A DNA stretch of 64,000 bases from Musa acuminata AAA Group (Eukaryota; Streptophyta; Magnoliopsida; Zingiberales; Musaceae): assembly GCF_036884655.1 (NCBI RefSeq), contig NC_088340.1:7213501-7277500 (forward strand). Reading direction: 5' to 3'. The notes beneath the pieces were generated by a model. The model was not told the DNA's origin. It did not search any database and saw only the letters and a list, made by a program, of their open reading frames with translations. The translations under genes were made by a program, and so were the position numbers. Below, in pieces: positions 1-12,628 of this stretch; positions within the stretch are counted from its first letter, which is position 1; the number at the start of each line of letters is the position of its first letter.

Positions 1-1600
1 TCTTCTTGTCAAAATCTCCTAAAACTAATTAATCTACTACTACTACTACTATTACTTATTGTCATGTTCAATGTTTGATATTATCTGATTTAAATTCTGA
101 GAACAGAAAAGCTTTCCTTGCCTATATTTTAACCATAACTAGTTTTTAACTTTTTAATAATATGATGGCACATGGCACCTGTGAAATTCCAATCTTGTGA
201 AGCAATCTGGCTATATTTTTCTATTTAGGTCTTCTCTTTTACTAGTAAAAATTCTTTTAGTGACATATTATGCCATCATTTTCCAGCTTCCTCCAAATCC
301 CCAAAAGAACTTGTATAAGTTGTGTTACTATAGATGTCTCTCTGGATCTCAATTCCTTAGGCCCACTTGGTTTCATCTTTCCAAGGAATTCATTTGATGC
401 TACTGATTACTTTATTGGCTGCCAGGTGAGATCCATGGGACCTGCACCTCCCCCTCCCCATGAAAGGGCTCAAAGGTGCTTCTTTTTGTGTGCAGACAGT
501 GAGAAGTTGTAGAGTTGTTCTCACTTCTTCACATGTAAAATGTTATCCATCATCAAGTTGCATTATAATAAAGGAAGACCTCCCCACTTGCATCACTTGC
601 TCCCTTGATTAATAGGAACACTAAAATGATGGATACATACTTCTTTCATGGCTTCAAGTGTCCAGGATCCCCCAAAGATAACTTCTCTTGAGCTTTTCAT
701 CCATTAAATTTGTTTTATTTTAGTATGCATGTTATGCAATACTTGAATGAAAAAAAATATAATCATAGAGAAAACAAAACTCTTACGAATGGTCTCCTCT
801 CAATCTACTTGCACACTTGTCTTGCCACCATGAGACTCGACTCCACTTGAGGATAAGGTGAGAACATTGATTGAACCCTAAAGAAGGTCCTGGGAGGGCA
901 GCTGTGGTTGCCGTCGCCATTGACATCAAGCTTCGAATGGATGATACTTGGGGAAAATGACAACCTGTGACACCAAAAGAGAGGTGATCTCTTTAGATCC
1001 TTTTGGCAACTTTTCCTCGACAATGATAAAGAAGAAAAAGGAATCAAATGAGAGCCAATTCAATAGAAAAAATCATTGTTAGACAAGTCAATCTTTTCCC
1101 TTGATTTCATCATGATATTTTAATGAATCTATGTCCATCATAATCCCACTGAGATGACTCCTCTGCCTCCTCCATGTGCATTTACAGATGCCTGGTTTTG
1201 TATTTATGAGGTGGTCAGAAGAGTATAATCACAACACCTACAGGATTTGTATCACATTATGCTATAAATGCCATCATATGCATTTATTCTACCTGTCTTT
1301 CTTCCTTCCTTCTTTTGATGATTCGAGTACGTTAAATGATCTGTTGGAAAATCCAATCTAATCTGACGAGTGTTTCTTCTATGACAATCTGTGGATAAAA
1401 TCTTCATGGTAACAAGTTTCTGGCTAATCTTCTCAGCTGGTAATGGGGAAGTGGAAAGTGCATTGTTTGAATGGTGTAGAGAGATAGTGAGACCTTATCA
1501 CTTGCTCCTCGTTCTACAGGACCACAACTAGATCCTTCCAGGAGCTGTCCTCATCACCTCGATTGGAGATAATTCATAAAATATGAAGCATCTAAATCCC
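1..1600. other. Intergenic DNA, no gene recognised
   Basis: AT-rich sequence with only short open frames on both strands. None shows a recognisable domain, and none joins to a neighbour by plausible splice sites. The right end is the upstream region of the MIR169 unit. Confidence 0.6.
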
Positions 1601-1610
1601 TTCAAATTGC

Positions 1611-1620
1611 TCTATATAAG
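1611..1620 (+). promoter_or_regulatory. TATA box of the MIR169 transcription unit
   Basis: The string CTATATAAG lies about 120 bp before the MIR169 hairpin. It would place a start site near 1645 and leave a leader of roughly 85 bases before the hairpin. It is the only well-placed TATA element here. The role is inferred from position. Confidence 0.6.
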
Positions 1621-1729
1621 CAGCATAAACATCTTCCTTTCGCCGAAATCGTACTTGCATCTTCTTCTACTTACTAGGCTTCGAGCTCAGCTGTGATCTG
1701 ATCCCTTCTCATCTGTGGCTTGACATCAG

Positions 1730-1863
1730 GATCAGGAAGTATGCCTGCAGCCAAGGATGACTTGCCGACATTGCTCAGTATCTGCCATTGTTTCTGCAGC
1801 GAAGTAAACTGGAGAAAGAAGATGTGGGCAAGTTGTCTTTGGCTACATGTTTCTTCCTGCTCC
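1730..1863 (+). ncRNA. MIR169: MIR169 microRNA precursor hairpin
   Basis: Positions 1748-1768 match mature miR169 (5' end CAGCCAAGGATGACTTG). miR169 is a conserved plant microRNA that guides cleavage of NF-YA (HAP2) mRNAs. The opposite arm at about 1827-1848 (core GGCAAGTTGTCTTTGGCTAC) pairs with it across the whole mature length with three G:U wobbles and two mismatches; it is the expected star strand. The lower stem continues (CAGGAAG before the miRNA against CTTCCTG after the star). The loop, about 1769-1826, holds some further pairing such as ACAT/ATGT. Arm order, 5'-arm mature position and a TATA box about 120 bp upstream all fit a functional MIR gene. A 43-codon frame from the ATG at 1741 overlaps the hairpin and is probably incidental. 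Confidence 0.92.
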
Positions 1864-2100
1864 TCATGTTAAACCTCTGATGACCGTGTCCGCTTAATCC
1901 ACTTCTGGTGCAGTTCTTCTGCCATTTGTGTATGTTTCCATTGCTTTCTTGCATCTGTTAACGCCATGCTTTTATCAGTTCAAATGTTCTTGGTGCTACA
2001 GTATGTAGTCAAGAGACATGAGATCTCCAATGGTGTTTTGCAATGGAAACCCACTGAGTTTTCTTTTGGTTGTTGCCATGTTTGCTGTATTTTATTCGAA

Positions 2101-2410
2101 TAAATCATGTGTTTCTTCACACAAGTGCTTGTGTCTCTCTCAGATTTGCATCCATTATTGTCTCATAATAATCATAAATTGCATATATGGCTTCTCTAAG
2201 GATCAAACAACGGACACATTCATGAATATTTGACTGATAGCTCTCGTTAACATATAAAAAACAATCATAAATCATGTGTTTCTTTACATAAACGCTTGCA
2301 TCTATGTCAGATTTGCATCCAATATTTTTCTCATAATAACAAAAAAATTCATATCTTGCATCTGAACAAACGGTTTACAGATTCATGCATTTTTTTATTG
2401 ATATTTCACA

Positions 2411-2440
<30 letters not shown>
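2101..2440. repeat. Tandem duplication, two units of about 170 bp
   Basis: The stretch beginning AAATCATGTGTTTCTT near 2101 recurs near 2271. Both copies share the following CAGATTTGCATCCA and CTCATAATAA blocks. The second copy is more diverged and runs into the TA tract. It lies about 240 bp downstream of the MIR169 hairpin and has no coding content. Confidence 0.7.

Positions 2441-2471
<31 letters not shown>
2414..2471. repeat. (TA)n microsatellite
   Basis: About 58 bp of uninterrupted TA dinucleotides. Confidence 0.98.
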
Positions 2472-2474
<3 letters not shown>

Positions 2475-2629
2475 TGATATTTTACATTGATATATAAAAA
2501 TAATCATACTAATGTTAGACTATGTGATGTTATTTAATTGAATAAGATATATTATTGTTCTTATTGCATTATGATTATAGTTATCGTTAATAAAAAGAAA
2601 GTTCACTTATGGTATGATTTTGTTAGAGG

Positions 2630-4260
2630 ATAATCTTATTGAAAAATATAGGGGGCGATATCACATGCGCAGCGGAAGAACATAAAAAATAAAATCTCTA
2701 ATTTCCAAATATGTGTTCGTCATTATATGAAGATTGGTGCGTAAGATTCGTAAAACTTAAAACTACGTAAATGAAAGATTGTGTTACCTAGGGAGATCGT
2801 ATATCCCTGAATCCCTGCAGATTTTTAGGAGAGGGTGAAGGAGGTCAAGCATTCTCCTCTCTACCGATGATTCATATAACAGGGCTGCGACGACACTTCT
2901 CATAACTCCAGGCCTACTCTAAGGAGGAGAAGGGGACGAGAATAGGAGAGACAAACCAAAAAGACTCTAGCCTATGAACCGAGGTCCCCTATTAACTTAA
3001 CCCTAATGGATCCTGCCCTATTGGGTATTAGATCTCCATCCAACTACCCAAGCCTCTTAGATTAGTGGATCTCTATCAAATAATCTCTAATTAGCTCTTA
3101 TTGGATCTCATCCATAGGATCCAATAATTAATGGGCTTATTGGATATCCAATAAGATAGGGGCTTCGGCGGATATCTTATATTCGAACCTCTACTCAACG
3201 CAATGCCTACTATATATATGTGACCCTCTAGGCCTAATATCGAGCTGGCCATGAGTCATACATGTCAGAAGTCCTTCCGACTCGGTGAAATATTATCTCT
3301 ATAATAATTCATTCGACTCATCGACTGCGGACGTACTATGCCACTACGTCGTAGTCTCAAGATGATATAGGGGAATTCAATCCATTAGACTTATTTATCC
3401 TCAATTACCGTATACCTATAGTCTCTCATCTATCTAATATCCTAGAGACTATGTACCAGGTATGGTGTTGTCAGGCTCATACAGTTTCTACTCGAGTCTC
3501 GCTCTAATCGGATTCTCCCGGAGAACTCTTTCTCTCTCAATTCGAATGACCCTAGCTAGGGATTTGTTTGAGCAAGAACACATGAGATATTCCTCTCATA
3601 ACACCGAGAGTGAATGATCCTCTATCAACACTCAATGGTCCTCGTAAGGTTAGCTACTACTCATGATGATCGGTTGTGCTAGATCTGGAACCTCCAGATC
3701 TATAAGTCCGGTATCAAAGAGTGGAAATACTCATACAAGACATCCTTGGTAGCTCAAGTCTAAAGACTAGATATACCATTAGGACTGTGGAATCGCTGTC
3801 TGACAATAAGACATCATCAACCATCCAGCATTCTGTAAGCGGATCAATCAGTGAACTAATTCCCCAATGAGCACATGTATTGTATCCCTAGTGTCGCACA
3901 CGAGCAACTATAAGACAAGTTGTATCCATCATATGGACGGGTATACAACACACTAATTTATCCGGTTATCGCGATGTCTCTCACGAGTAAACTTAGGATC
4001 TATGTTTAAATGAGAATTAGTCTCATTATCGTGATCTCATCACAATCCGATTCTCATTGCACAGACCCATGGACATTATAATATATTCAAGCAACGGTCA
4101 ATATAAAGTGATAAAATACTAAAATATAATAATAAATAAAAAGATTGCGTGTCAAGTCACACATGTCATTACTTACGTAATTGGCTTGCAAGGCACTTAT
4201 GACTAGCAGACCTTAATTAAAGGGACGCTTATAATCACTTGTTTTAGACTCTTTGTTCTT
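2630..4260 (-). mobile_element. LTR-retrotransposon long terminal repeat, probably solo or truncated
   Basis: A 1.6 kb block differs in composition from its AT-rich flanks and has no open frame. Read on the minus strand it resembles the long LTRs of plant Ty1/copia elements of the SIRE/Maximus type. It contains a self-complementary ATTGGATATCCAAT stretch near 3140 and ends with a CCGCTGCGCATGTGATATC motif close to a TG/CA-type border. No second LTR copy or primer-binding site could be identified in the window. The exact ends and family are tentative; the call rests on recalled LTR style, not alignment. Confidence 0.45.
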
Positions 4261-4269
4261 GACTATAAA

Positions 4270-5390
4270 TATACAAGATCTCCTAAAGATTAAACACGAT
4301 ATGATACAACATGACATGATTGAGATTATTTATTTATTCTCATCTATCTTTAGTCTCTATTTCATCACTTATAGTGGTCCCATGAAAAAGAGGAAGAAAA
4401 AAAAAGGAGTCTAGTTCTCTTGCATATCGGTGTTACATTCAAAATCGAATTACAAAGTGCATTCTACAAGTCAAATGAAAATATTCTGAATAGTGTCGAA
4501 AGATATGTATCCTAATCTTGAAATATTATTATTTGATTTCATATTCTTATATTAAATTTATTTCATATAACATCATGATTATGATGTAGGGTATTTAAAA
4601 TTAAATACCTTCGATCGTAAAAATTTAAAAGTATTTGTGTTATCACCCTTCTCTTATTGTTATTGTATTCCACATGCACTACCATAGCAAAAGATGGTTG
4701 CACTCACCAATGTAGCACCAAGGTGGTGTTATTGTATGTCGTATGCACTATCATTTATAGAATATTTTAAATTATATTTTATATTATTGTATTGGTCTTA
4801 TAGTTGTTAAAGTAGCTTAGATTGATGATTTGTAAAAATACTTTAAAGAATTAATTTTTAATGATCTTAAAAAAAATTATTATTGCATACATAATTAGGA
4901 TATTTAGATGATCTAAAAGGGGAATCTACCTTGAATAATTATGTGATGAGGTATGATGATATCATTTTGAATATCCTTATAGTTTAGGATTATATTTCTA
5001 AATATAATAATACTATTCTACAAGGATAATATTAGTATATCAATAGTTCATATTTTAAAAACTCAAAGTATTAATGTTATTTTATATTTTAGAGTGATAT
5101 TTCCTTTTATGCATTCTCATGCTTATATTATCCCTATACTCTCTAGTTCAAATTATTTAGAATAATTAGGATGTGTATAGTTCACACTGAGTGTATTAGA
5201 TTTTGAATTCACAATACTTGTTGAAAGACCCGTAGATCTGACTAATAAAAATACTGTAGAACTAACTAATAAAATAAATACTTGAAAAAGATCTAATAGG
5301 TTCACTCTAATGTTTATAAGAATAACAATTGTAAATAATATCAAGGCTTTATTATCACTAGCAATTAGCAAACTTGTATATGTGAGAGCT
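4270..5390. other. AT-rich intergenic DNA
   Basis: Very AT-rich, with no exon-like stretch. It may include the decayed 5' part of the adjoining copia element, but no gag motif is readable before about 5.4 kb. Confidence 0.5.
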
Positions 5391-5399
5391 ATTGAAAAT

Positions 5400-7640
5400 A
5401 AGTTATTGTTTGTCATATTAATAAAAGAATTGATTACAATTTAGCATGATGATACTTTAGAGCGTTATGATCATATCTTTAATATGACTGAGACAAGACT
5501 GCGAAACTTAAAATATTAATTAGACATTAATGTGGATGAGTCATTCCTTATATAGTTTATTTTAGTTCTCTTTCTCCTCAATTTAGTTTATTTAAGATTG
5601 ACTATAATACAAATAGGATAAATGAGACATGAATAAGCTAACTACCATATATGTTTAAGAAGAATTAAAGTTAAGGTAAGAAAGATATCAAAATGTTTTG
5701 ACTACAAGAATGTGGTAATAAGAAAAGAAGATTGAAATACTATCCACCAAATAAATTTGTTAAGTTTGAAAATGCTAAGCAGACTAATGAAAAAAAAGTC
5801 TTCATACTAAATTACTTCTATGACAAGAAGTGAAGAAGGACTGTTTTTTAAATGTAAAACTTGTTCAAAAAAAAAAGTATAAACTTAATATTTATATGTT
5901 TTAAATCAAATATTATAAAAATTCCTTCTAATATTAAGTGGATTGATAACAGTACTTAAAACTTATGTTGTCAATAATATGTATGGATTTCATTCAACTC
6001 GAAAACTAAAAAAAATGAAAGTTATGAGGAATTATCTAAAAGCAAAAAATATAATAGTGTGAAGTTATTATCTATACTTAAAAAGATGAATCATTTGATG
6101 GATCATGTGAACAGATACTATGTTTCTACTATTTTTAGAAATTTAGTATTTCTATCAAAAATTAATGAGTTATAATATTATCTTTCTATTGATGATAAAC
6201 TTAGTATATATTATGATTTAATAAAAGTTAATTTTGAAATTCTATGTGATGGTTTTTATAAAATTAATTTGAATCTTGAATTTACAAAGATATTGGTGAC
6301 TATATAATCAAATATTAGATTGAAATATAGTTTCAATAATAGAAAATCTTCTATCTTATAATATAGATATTTGAAGCATATCTCCAATGAAAGAATCAAA
6401 ATAATAGTGAAAAATAATATTTTGAAAGGTTTAGACTTTATTAATTTTGATGCTTGCATATATTATATTAAATAAAAGTAAACTAAATATATAAAAAAAA
6501 TCATAAGAAGTAAAGAATTTCTTGAAATTATTCATATTGATATATATGAACCACTTCATATTTCTTATTTTAACAAAGAAATATACTTCATCACATTTAT
6601 AGATAACTTATCAAGATATATATATATGTATCCAATACATGGAAAGTCTAAGGTTATTGATGCTCTTGAGACATAATAAATGAAGTCAAAGGACAATTAG
6701 ATAAAAAATTTAAAATTATTAGATCTGATAGGAGTAATGAATCTTATGATAAATATGATAAGTCGGGTTAGAATCTTAATACTTTTGCTAGGTTCATACA
6801 ATAATGAGATATTTGTGCTCAATATACTTTATCAGGTATATCATAACAAAATGACATTGCTAAAAGATGAAATCGCACTCTTATTGCTAAGATGAGACAT
6901 CCTAAAGGATTCATTAAAAAAAGAATGGAAAGTTCAATTTATAAACTAAGAAAATCTATTTATAGCTTAAAGAAGCTTCTGTACAATTGTATATAAAGTT
7001 TCATATTATTATAATTTCTTAAAATTTAAGAAAAAATTTATTGATCAATATATATTTAAAAGTAAGTAAAAGTAAATTTTTTATATTGATCTTATATGTT
7101 GATGATATTTTACTTGTCAGTAGTAATTTTAGTTTATTACATGAATCCAACATACTTCTTATTAAGAATTTTAAGACTATTAATATGAATGAGATACTTT
7201 ATATTATTGGCATTGAGATATTTATGGATAGATCTTAAGAATTACGAAGACTATTTTAGAAAGAGTATATTGACCAAATCTTAAAGTGATTTAGTATGTA
7301 GCTTTATTTAGTTAATAATATATCTATTACTAGACATGAAATTTTGGTTAAAGTCAATATTCTAAAAATAACCTGTAAAGGAAAGATATTCTCACACAGT
7401 TTAAAGTTTAAAGTCTATTGTATGCTAATCTCATATCTGTTCAAACACACATGAGACAATATATTAATTTTGTAGTTGGAATGTTGGGTAAATATGAAAA
7501 TAATCTAAGAATGAAATATTAAAAAATTATAAAAAAAATGATAATATATTTATAATGGAATATAATATATCATATTAACTTGAAATAATGGATTATTGAG
7601 ATGTTGATTTACAATAATCACTTATTATATTATTAATAAT
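5400..7640 (+). mobile_element. Decayed Ty1/copia retrotransposon, polyprotein remnants
   Basis: Plus-strand frames, broken by many stops and frameshifts, keep the copia order. Near 5440-5510 is a gag-like stretch (ERYDHIFNMTETRLRNLK). At 6530-6670 are integrase core residues (IHIDIYEPL, then FITFIDNLSRY). From 6850 comes integrase/linker sequence. At 7041-7238 is reverse transcriptase with the catalytic YVDD box and the copia-type IGIEI motif. Near 7400-7520 is the RT/RNase H connection (NFVVGMLGKYE, preceded by the LLYANLISVQT region). No intact frame exceeds 65 codons, so it cannot encode a working polyprotein. LTRs were not identified. The element is ancient and biased to A/T, as expected after methylation-driven C-to-T decay. 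Confidence 0.85.
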
Positions 7641-7649
7641 AAAAGTTGA

Positions 7650-9665
7650 ATTTGTAGTTTGTGAATAGACTAACCATTTGCGAGCACATTATGGTTAGGA
7701 TACTAAGAGGCTACTTATTTATCCTTCTTAGGTCACGATCTAACTACTCTTCCTACATATGTTTGCTTGCTAGGTTTATCATACTGTCTCGCCATGATAT
7801 TTAATTGATTGCTTCCGTTGCTTTAAAATTATTTATCACGGACATAGTTGGAATATTATGATCATCATATATAATACGATATGAATGATATAACAGTAAA
7901 TCATAATTTGTACAACCAAACAAGCTTATCAATTTTTTGATGAGCCATAAGATGACTATTAGCACCTGATATCAATTAATCTTTGTTAAATTGATTGATG
8001 AACATGGCATGCAAAGTTCTAAAAGCTTGAACTAAAAATTGTTACTCTCCCACAAACCAATAGCCTAAACTTTTCAGAACAGTAGTGTCCTAAAATTGCA
8101 TTAGAAAAATAAATAATCCCCAACGAGCATGGTTTTTTTTCACAAAATAAAATTATTTATTCCGTGGGAATTGTATGTCTCGGAAACAATAGAGTTGTGT
8201 GAATCCAATGTTTTGATCTCCCTTGCAAGAAAAAGAAAACATATCGTTGCAGAGAATTCATAGATAAGAAGGAATTGGTGCTGTGCAGTTGAACATTTAG
8301 GGTAGCTAAAGAGGCATAGATTCAACATCTTGACTCGGTGTGGTTCATCCTTGACGAAATGAGCCTCAATCCAAACGGCCAATTTATGGTCCAAATAAGA
8401 ACCAAGCTAATTGGATTGGACCGGACCACTATTGGACTTAAAATTGGTTTTCCTTAAGCCCAAATTAGCCAATATCCAATCAATAAATAGCCAATACCTA
8501 CAAATAAAAACAAAGGGAGATAAAATGTTTGATAAAATAGAGAATAATAGCCCAATTAAGCAATCCAAATTTTGTCATGGCAATAGTCATTTTCATGACA
8601 TAAAAAATCATTAATATAAATAAGAAGAATAGCACACATGTGATATCAATCAATCTTTGTTCTATCATCATTAATGTTTATGTTCACTCAATCTACTAAT
8701 TAACTCAACCTAATCTGACTATAGACAAAGAGACATAACCTCCATATTATCAACCAATTATACTTAAGATTTATTATATTTGATATAAGAGGGTTCGAGA
8801 AAAGAAGAAAAAAAAATCTCATGACTTAACTTTGATTCAATTCACACCTATATCTATTAAAATATTTTTTAATATAACCTAAAAAATGTGCTGTCAACTT
8901 CTTAGGGTTCCAAATCAAGATTGTCACATCAATCAACTCTTCCCTTTGAAGCCTACGGTAGTGTGAAAGAAAGAGTACTTTGTTGAGTGTCCAATGCGAT
9001 GAACAACTTATCATGACAAGACTTGGTGACAAATCCATTTTTTTTTCTTGCATGACATCAAGGTGAATCAAGAGGGAGCAAATGCAAAGCTAGGAAAGGT
9101 GAACAGTCTCCATCATGTGGTTAATGGAGATCAGCCACTTCAATGAGCTATCTTAATGGGAGTAGGTGAGGTGTAGTGGGAGCACTGCTATTGAAGTTTA
9201 TTTGGTCATCTACCTTAACCTAAAGCTGGAAGCTTTTGGTACAACTCATACCTGATAGAAATTTCAAACATGAGGATCACATAGGACAACATCTCAATAG
9301 GATTTTTCATGGTGCTGTTGATCTTCTTTTCGAAACAGTAAAAAGAAGACGATCCAGACCAAACACCTGTGATGATGGTTTTGGGAGATGACTACCAGTG
9401 TATGAGTGTTTGTTCTTGTTTTGGCTTCATTTGGTCAATTCACTGAGTCAGCTTCCTACTTGTCTTTCATGTTGATTTTTCTGTGTTTGATCCTCACTAG
9501 ACATCCATTTTACTCTCCTTTCATTGCTGGGATTCATCTCTCTACATAATCTGAATCCTCCATGGGGTTTCACATCCATTGTTCTCAGGTCATGTCTTAT
9601 CCGTGGCCTACACCACCTATCCATGAATGAGTTACACCAAGAACATATTCAAGTCAAACTCATCT

Positions 9666-9708
<43 letters not shown>

Positions 9709-10860
9709 GAGAGGATGATGATATCTTACCACAGTGATGCAAAGATTGGGAACCACATCTGCATCAAGATAGGGAGGTAACACATCATCCAACAAAGATA
9801 AGAAACAAGAAAGAACATGTTTCATATCAGTGAAGCATATGATCTCATGGAGGAGTGAAGCATAGAATCATGGGGTTAGTTCATCCTCATCTCATAAAAA
9901 GTAGTAGTAGCAGTATCTGTCTTTTGGCCCCCTTCTATCCACATCACCTCAGCATCAGCTTTGCCATGGCGGCAAGTCTTCCCCGTATCTTTGCCGTCTT
10001 TCTTTATTCATATCGCCCTTCGGGTGCGTCCGGGAAGGAGGCGGGACCCACACGGTGGATGTCGCCCCATTGGAGACTGCGATGTCATCAGCTGACCCCA
10101 CCGGAGGTCAAAGGGATGGAAGGTTAGTTTTGAGCACACGATGTCGATCTGACGTACCGATTGTAAGATGCCATTTACAACATGAGTCGCAGCTGGCAAC
10201 ACTTTTCTGCGGTGATCAGACAGGACAAACGCATCTCATTCGCTTGTGGCTGGTTCTTGTGCATCTGAGATCGTAAGGATCCACCTTACAATTCCATCAT
10301 GTTTTCAGTCAAAATAAAACCTCGATCAGTTGTTCTCTTTCTTTTCGAGCACAACAGATCCCATCCGAGGAAAAGGTTTATTGTAGAGGACCAAAGAACA
10401 ACAAGCACATCATGCATCGTAGCGAGAATTCCAACTCTCAACTTGGAAAGATAGGTTGGAAAGTCATTCACGCATCAAACAAATATAATAATCAATTAAG
10501 ATAGCTTGTACTAAAAATGTTACTAATTTTCACCATTAATTCATGACCAAGAGAAGGACATCGAAAGATCGTCCTGTCCTAAGCCTAAGAACGTGCACAA
10601 GTATAAGTCTAAAAGACATTCAATAAGTACTTACAGAGCCAATCAAATATTGGATTGTGATGTCTTACAATATAGGTAAGCTATGTGTGTGTATGTAAAA
10701 TACCAATATATTTCTACATGTGGTTGCTATGTATGCGTGTACGTATGAACGTATTACATGAATATGACAATTAAGCCATCATCACTCAATGATCCACTCA
10801 CAAAACATGATCTCAAATCACAAAATTATCCACCTTAAAATAGGTTTAATGAACACGTTA
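7650..10860. other. Intergenic DNA without a supported gene
   Basis: Several short open frames (60-90 codons) occur, for example at 8140-8394 minus and 9855-10127 plus. They show no domain, no splice continuity and no codon-usage shift. A modestly GC-richer patch at 9.95-10.25 kb looks like an upstream or UTR fragment but leads to no recognisable protein. Confidence 0.5.
9671..9705. repeat. (GA)n microsatellite
   Basis: About 35 bp of GA dinucleotides. Confidence 0.95.
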
Positions 10861-10864
10861 CCAC

Positions 10865-11440
10865 TATGATTACAAACTCTATTAAATTTTCTAATAAAGA
10901 TTTGTTTGTCTTCCTTAGAATCATGTAGTTCGAATAGCAATTTGTGAGATTATTTTCCACATTTCTTCCAAATTGTTAAGTGCTGAGGAAGTATGCATAG
11001 TATTATTGTAAAGTCAAAGACCACTATTTCATGATTGTAAACTCTATTTAGTTTGTAATGCTTGCAAATAGCAGTTTGAGAGACTCTTTTCCTAGTTTCT
11101 TCCTAATTCCTATGCCCTAAGGAAGCATATACAGTGTTATTATAAAGGCAAAGACTTATACTTCATGAGTACAAACTCTACTTTCTTGGTTGGCTTGCTT
11201 GGAATCAAGTGGTTGCAAATGGGAGTATGTGAGACTATTTTCTTGGTTTCTTCCTAATGTTTGAGTCCTAAGGAAGCGTTCATAGTATCATTATTTGATG
11301 ATTGCAAATACTATTGTAGTTTACAGAACAAGAATTCGATTAGCTTCTTTGAGATCAAGTGGCCAAAAATGGCTGTTGGTGAGACTATTGTGCTAATTTA
11401 TTCCAAATTCTTTTGCCCAAAGGAGAAATGTGTTTTATCC
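10865..11440. repeat. Degenerate tandem repeat, four units of 130-165 bp
   Basis: Four successive blocks start near 10866, 11030, 11164 and 11299. Each carries, in the same order, a variant of ATGATTGTAAACTCTA, a TTTGTGAGACTATTTTC-like segment, TTTCTTCCTAAT and CCTAAGGAAGC. The units have diverged strongly (roughly 60-75% alike by eye). No coding potential is seen. An old minisatellite or array is the simplest reading. Confidence 0.75.
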
Positions 11441-11444
11441 TTAT

Positions 11445-12040
11445 CCCATTAGACAAAAACCTGGCTGATGAGGGTCAAGCATATCACATGAATAGAGCAC
11501 CTCACCACTTGCACTTGCATCCATATCTCCTGACCTTTTGCTGAACCCTAAATAATTTCTTATTGCGCATCTCTTGGCCAGTCACTATCCCCCTTTGAAT
11601 CCTATTATCAATGAGTTGATGTAGTTTGAGGGATGTGCTCAGGAGCTTCATATTTGCTGCTGACAAGAATATCTACCCAAGATTCTCATGATATCTATGA
11701 ACAAAACTTGAGCTGGATAGACCACATGTTGCTAGATTTTGGAGAGGTTGGAGAAGCCAAAGACCAGTACTCCTATATAAAGAAGGTACGAATGACGAGT
11801 CCAGTAGTTACATTGTGGTTGATGAGACCAACTAATTCAACATTTCTGTCATCTATAGAAGAGTTTAATCTGTACGCATACGAGAATTAGAACTCTCTGT
11901 ACAGTGAGAGAGCATATATCTAAACCACAAGGCCTCCTCTCTCTGCGATAAATAAGACATGAGAAGTGGATTTGGGCAGATCAACGAGACCCTAAAAATG
12001 GTTGCTAACACACAAATCAGTCTCAAGTTCTTTCAGAAAC
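11445..12040. other. Intergenic DNA and probable 3'UTR of the NAC gene
   Basis: The right part should include the 3'UTR of the minus-strand NAC gene. An 85-codon plus-strand frame at 11633-11890 has no recognisable features. Confidence 0.5.
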
Positions 12041-12044
12041 GTTC

Positions 12045-12583
12045 TCAGAATCCAAAACTTGCCCAGGGTTCGTCGAAATCTTCGTAGTGCTTCGACATGA
12101 TCGAGGATATCTCGGTGTTGTGGTCAGTGTTCACTCCTGTTTCCTGCGAGGGGCAACCGATGGATTGACAGTGCTTCCTCATGGCTGCAGCAGCTGCCTC
12201 ACTTGGCATTGCTTCATCATGGTGCAAGTAGCCCGGTTTTGCCGAGACCAGGAGTGGGTAGTGGAGAACTGAATTCTGAGGTGGATTGGAGGAGCTCATC
12301 TGGTGGTTCATCAATTGTTGATCTTCGGCAGCCATCGCAGTGAAGAAGGCAGGAGGAATAGCTTTGAAGTCGTAGAGTTGATCATGGTGGATGAAGCTGG
12401 AATCAGGCCTCATGTTAGAATCCATGCATAGGGGATCCATTAGAGGAGGCAAGGCACTGAAGTCCTTGAGATCACCTCCATTGGAGTTGATCGCAGGTGG
12501 TGAGCTCTTCTTCAGTCCTGCATGCTTGTAGAAGACCCTACACACAACCCATTCATCCTGCAATGGAACTGGTTTAGTTACAT

Positions 12584-12628
<45 letters not shown>

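Noticed and set aside
1741..1872. 43-codon frame starting inside the MIR169 hairpin
   Set aside because: It overlaps the miRNA and star strands almost exactly, so sequence constraint comes from the hairpin. A pri-miRNA-encoded peptide cannot be excluded but has no support here.
12045..12557. Possible miR164 target site in the NAC gene
   Set aside because: The NAC group invites this, but no sequence on the sense strand of exon 3 resembles the miR164 complement. The CTCCTGTTTCC string near 12129 lies on the antisense strand.
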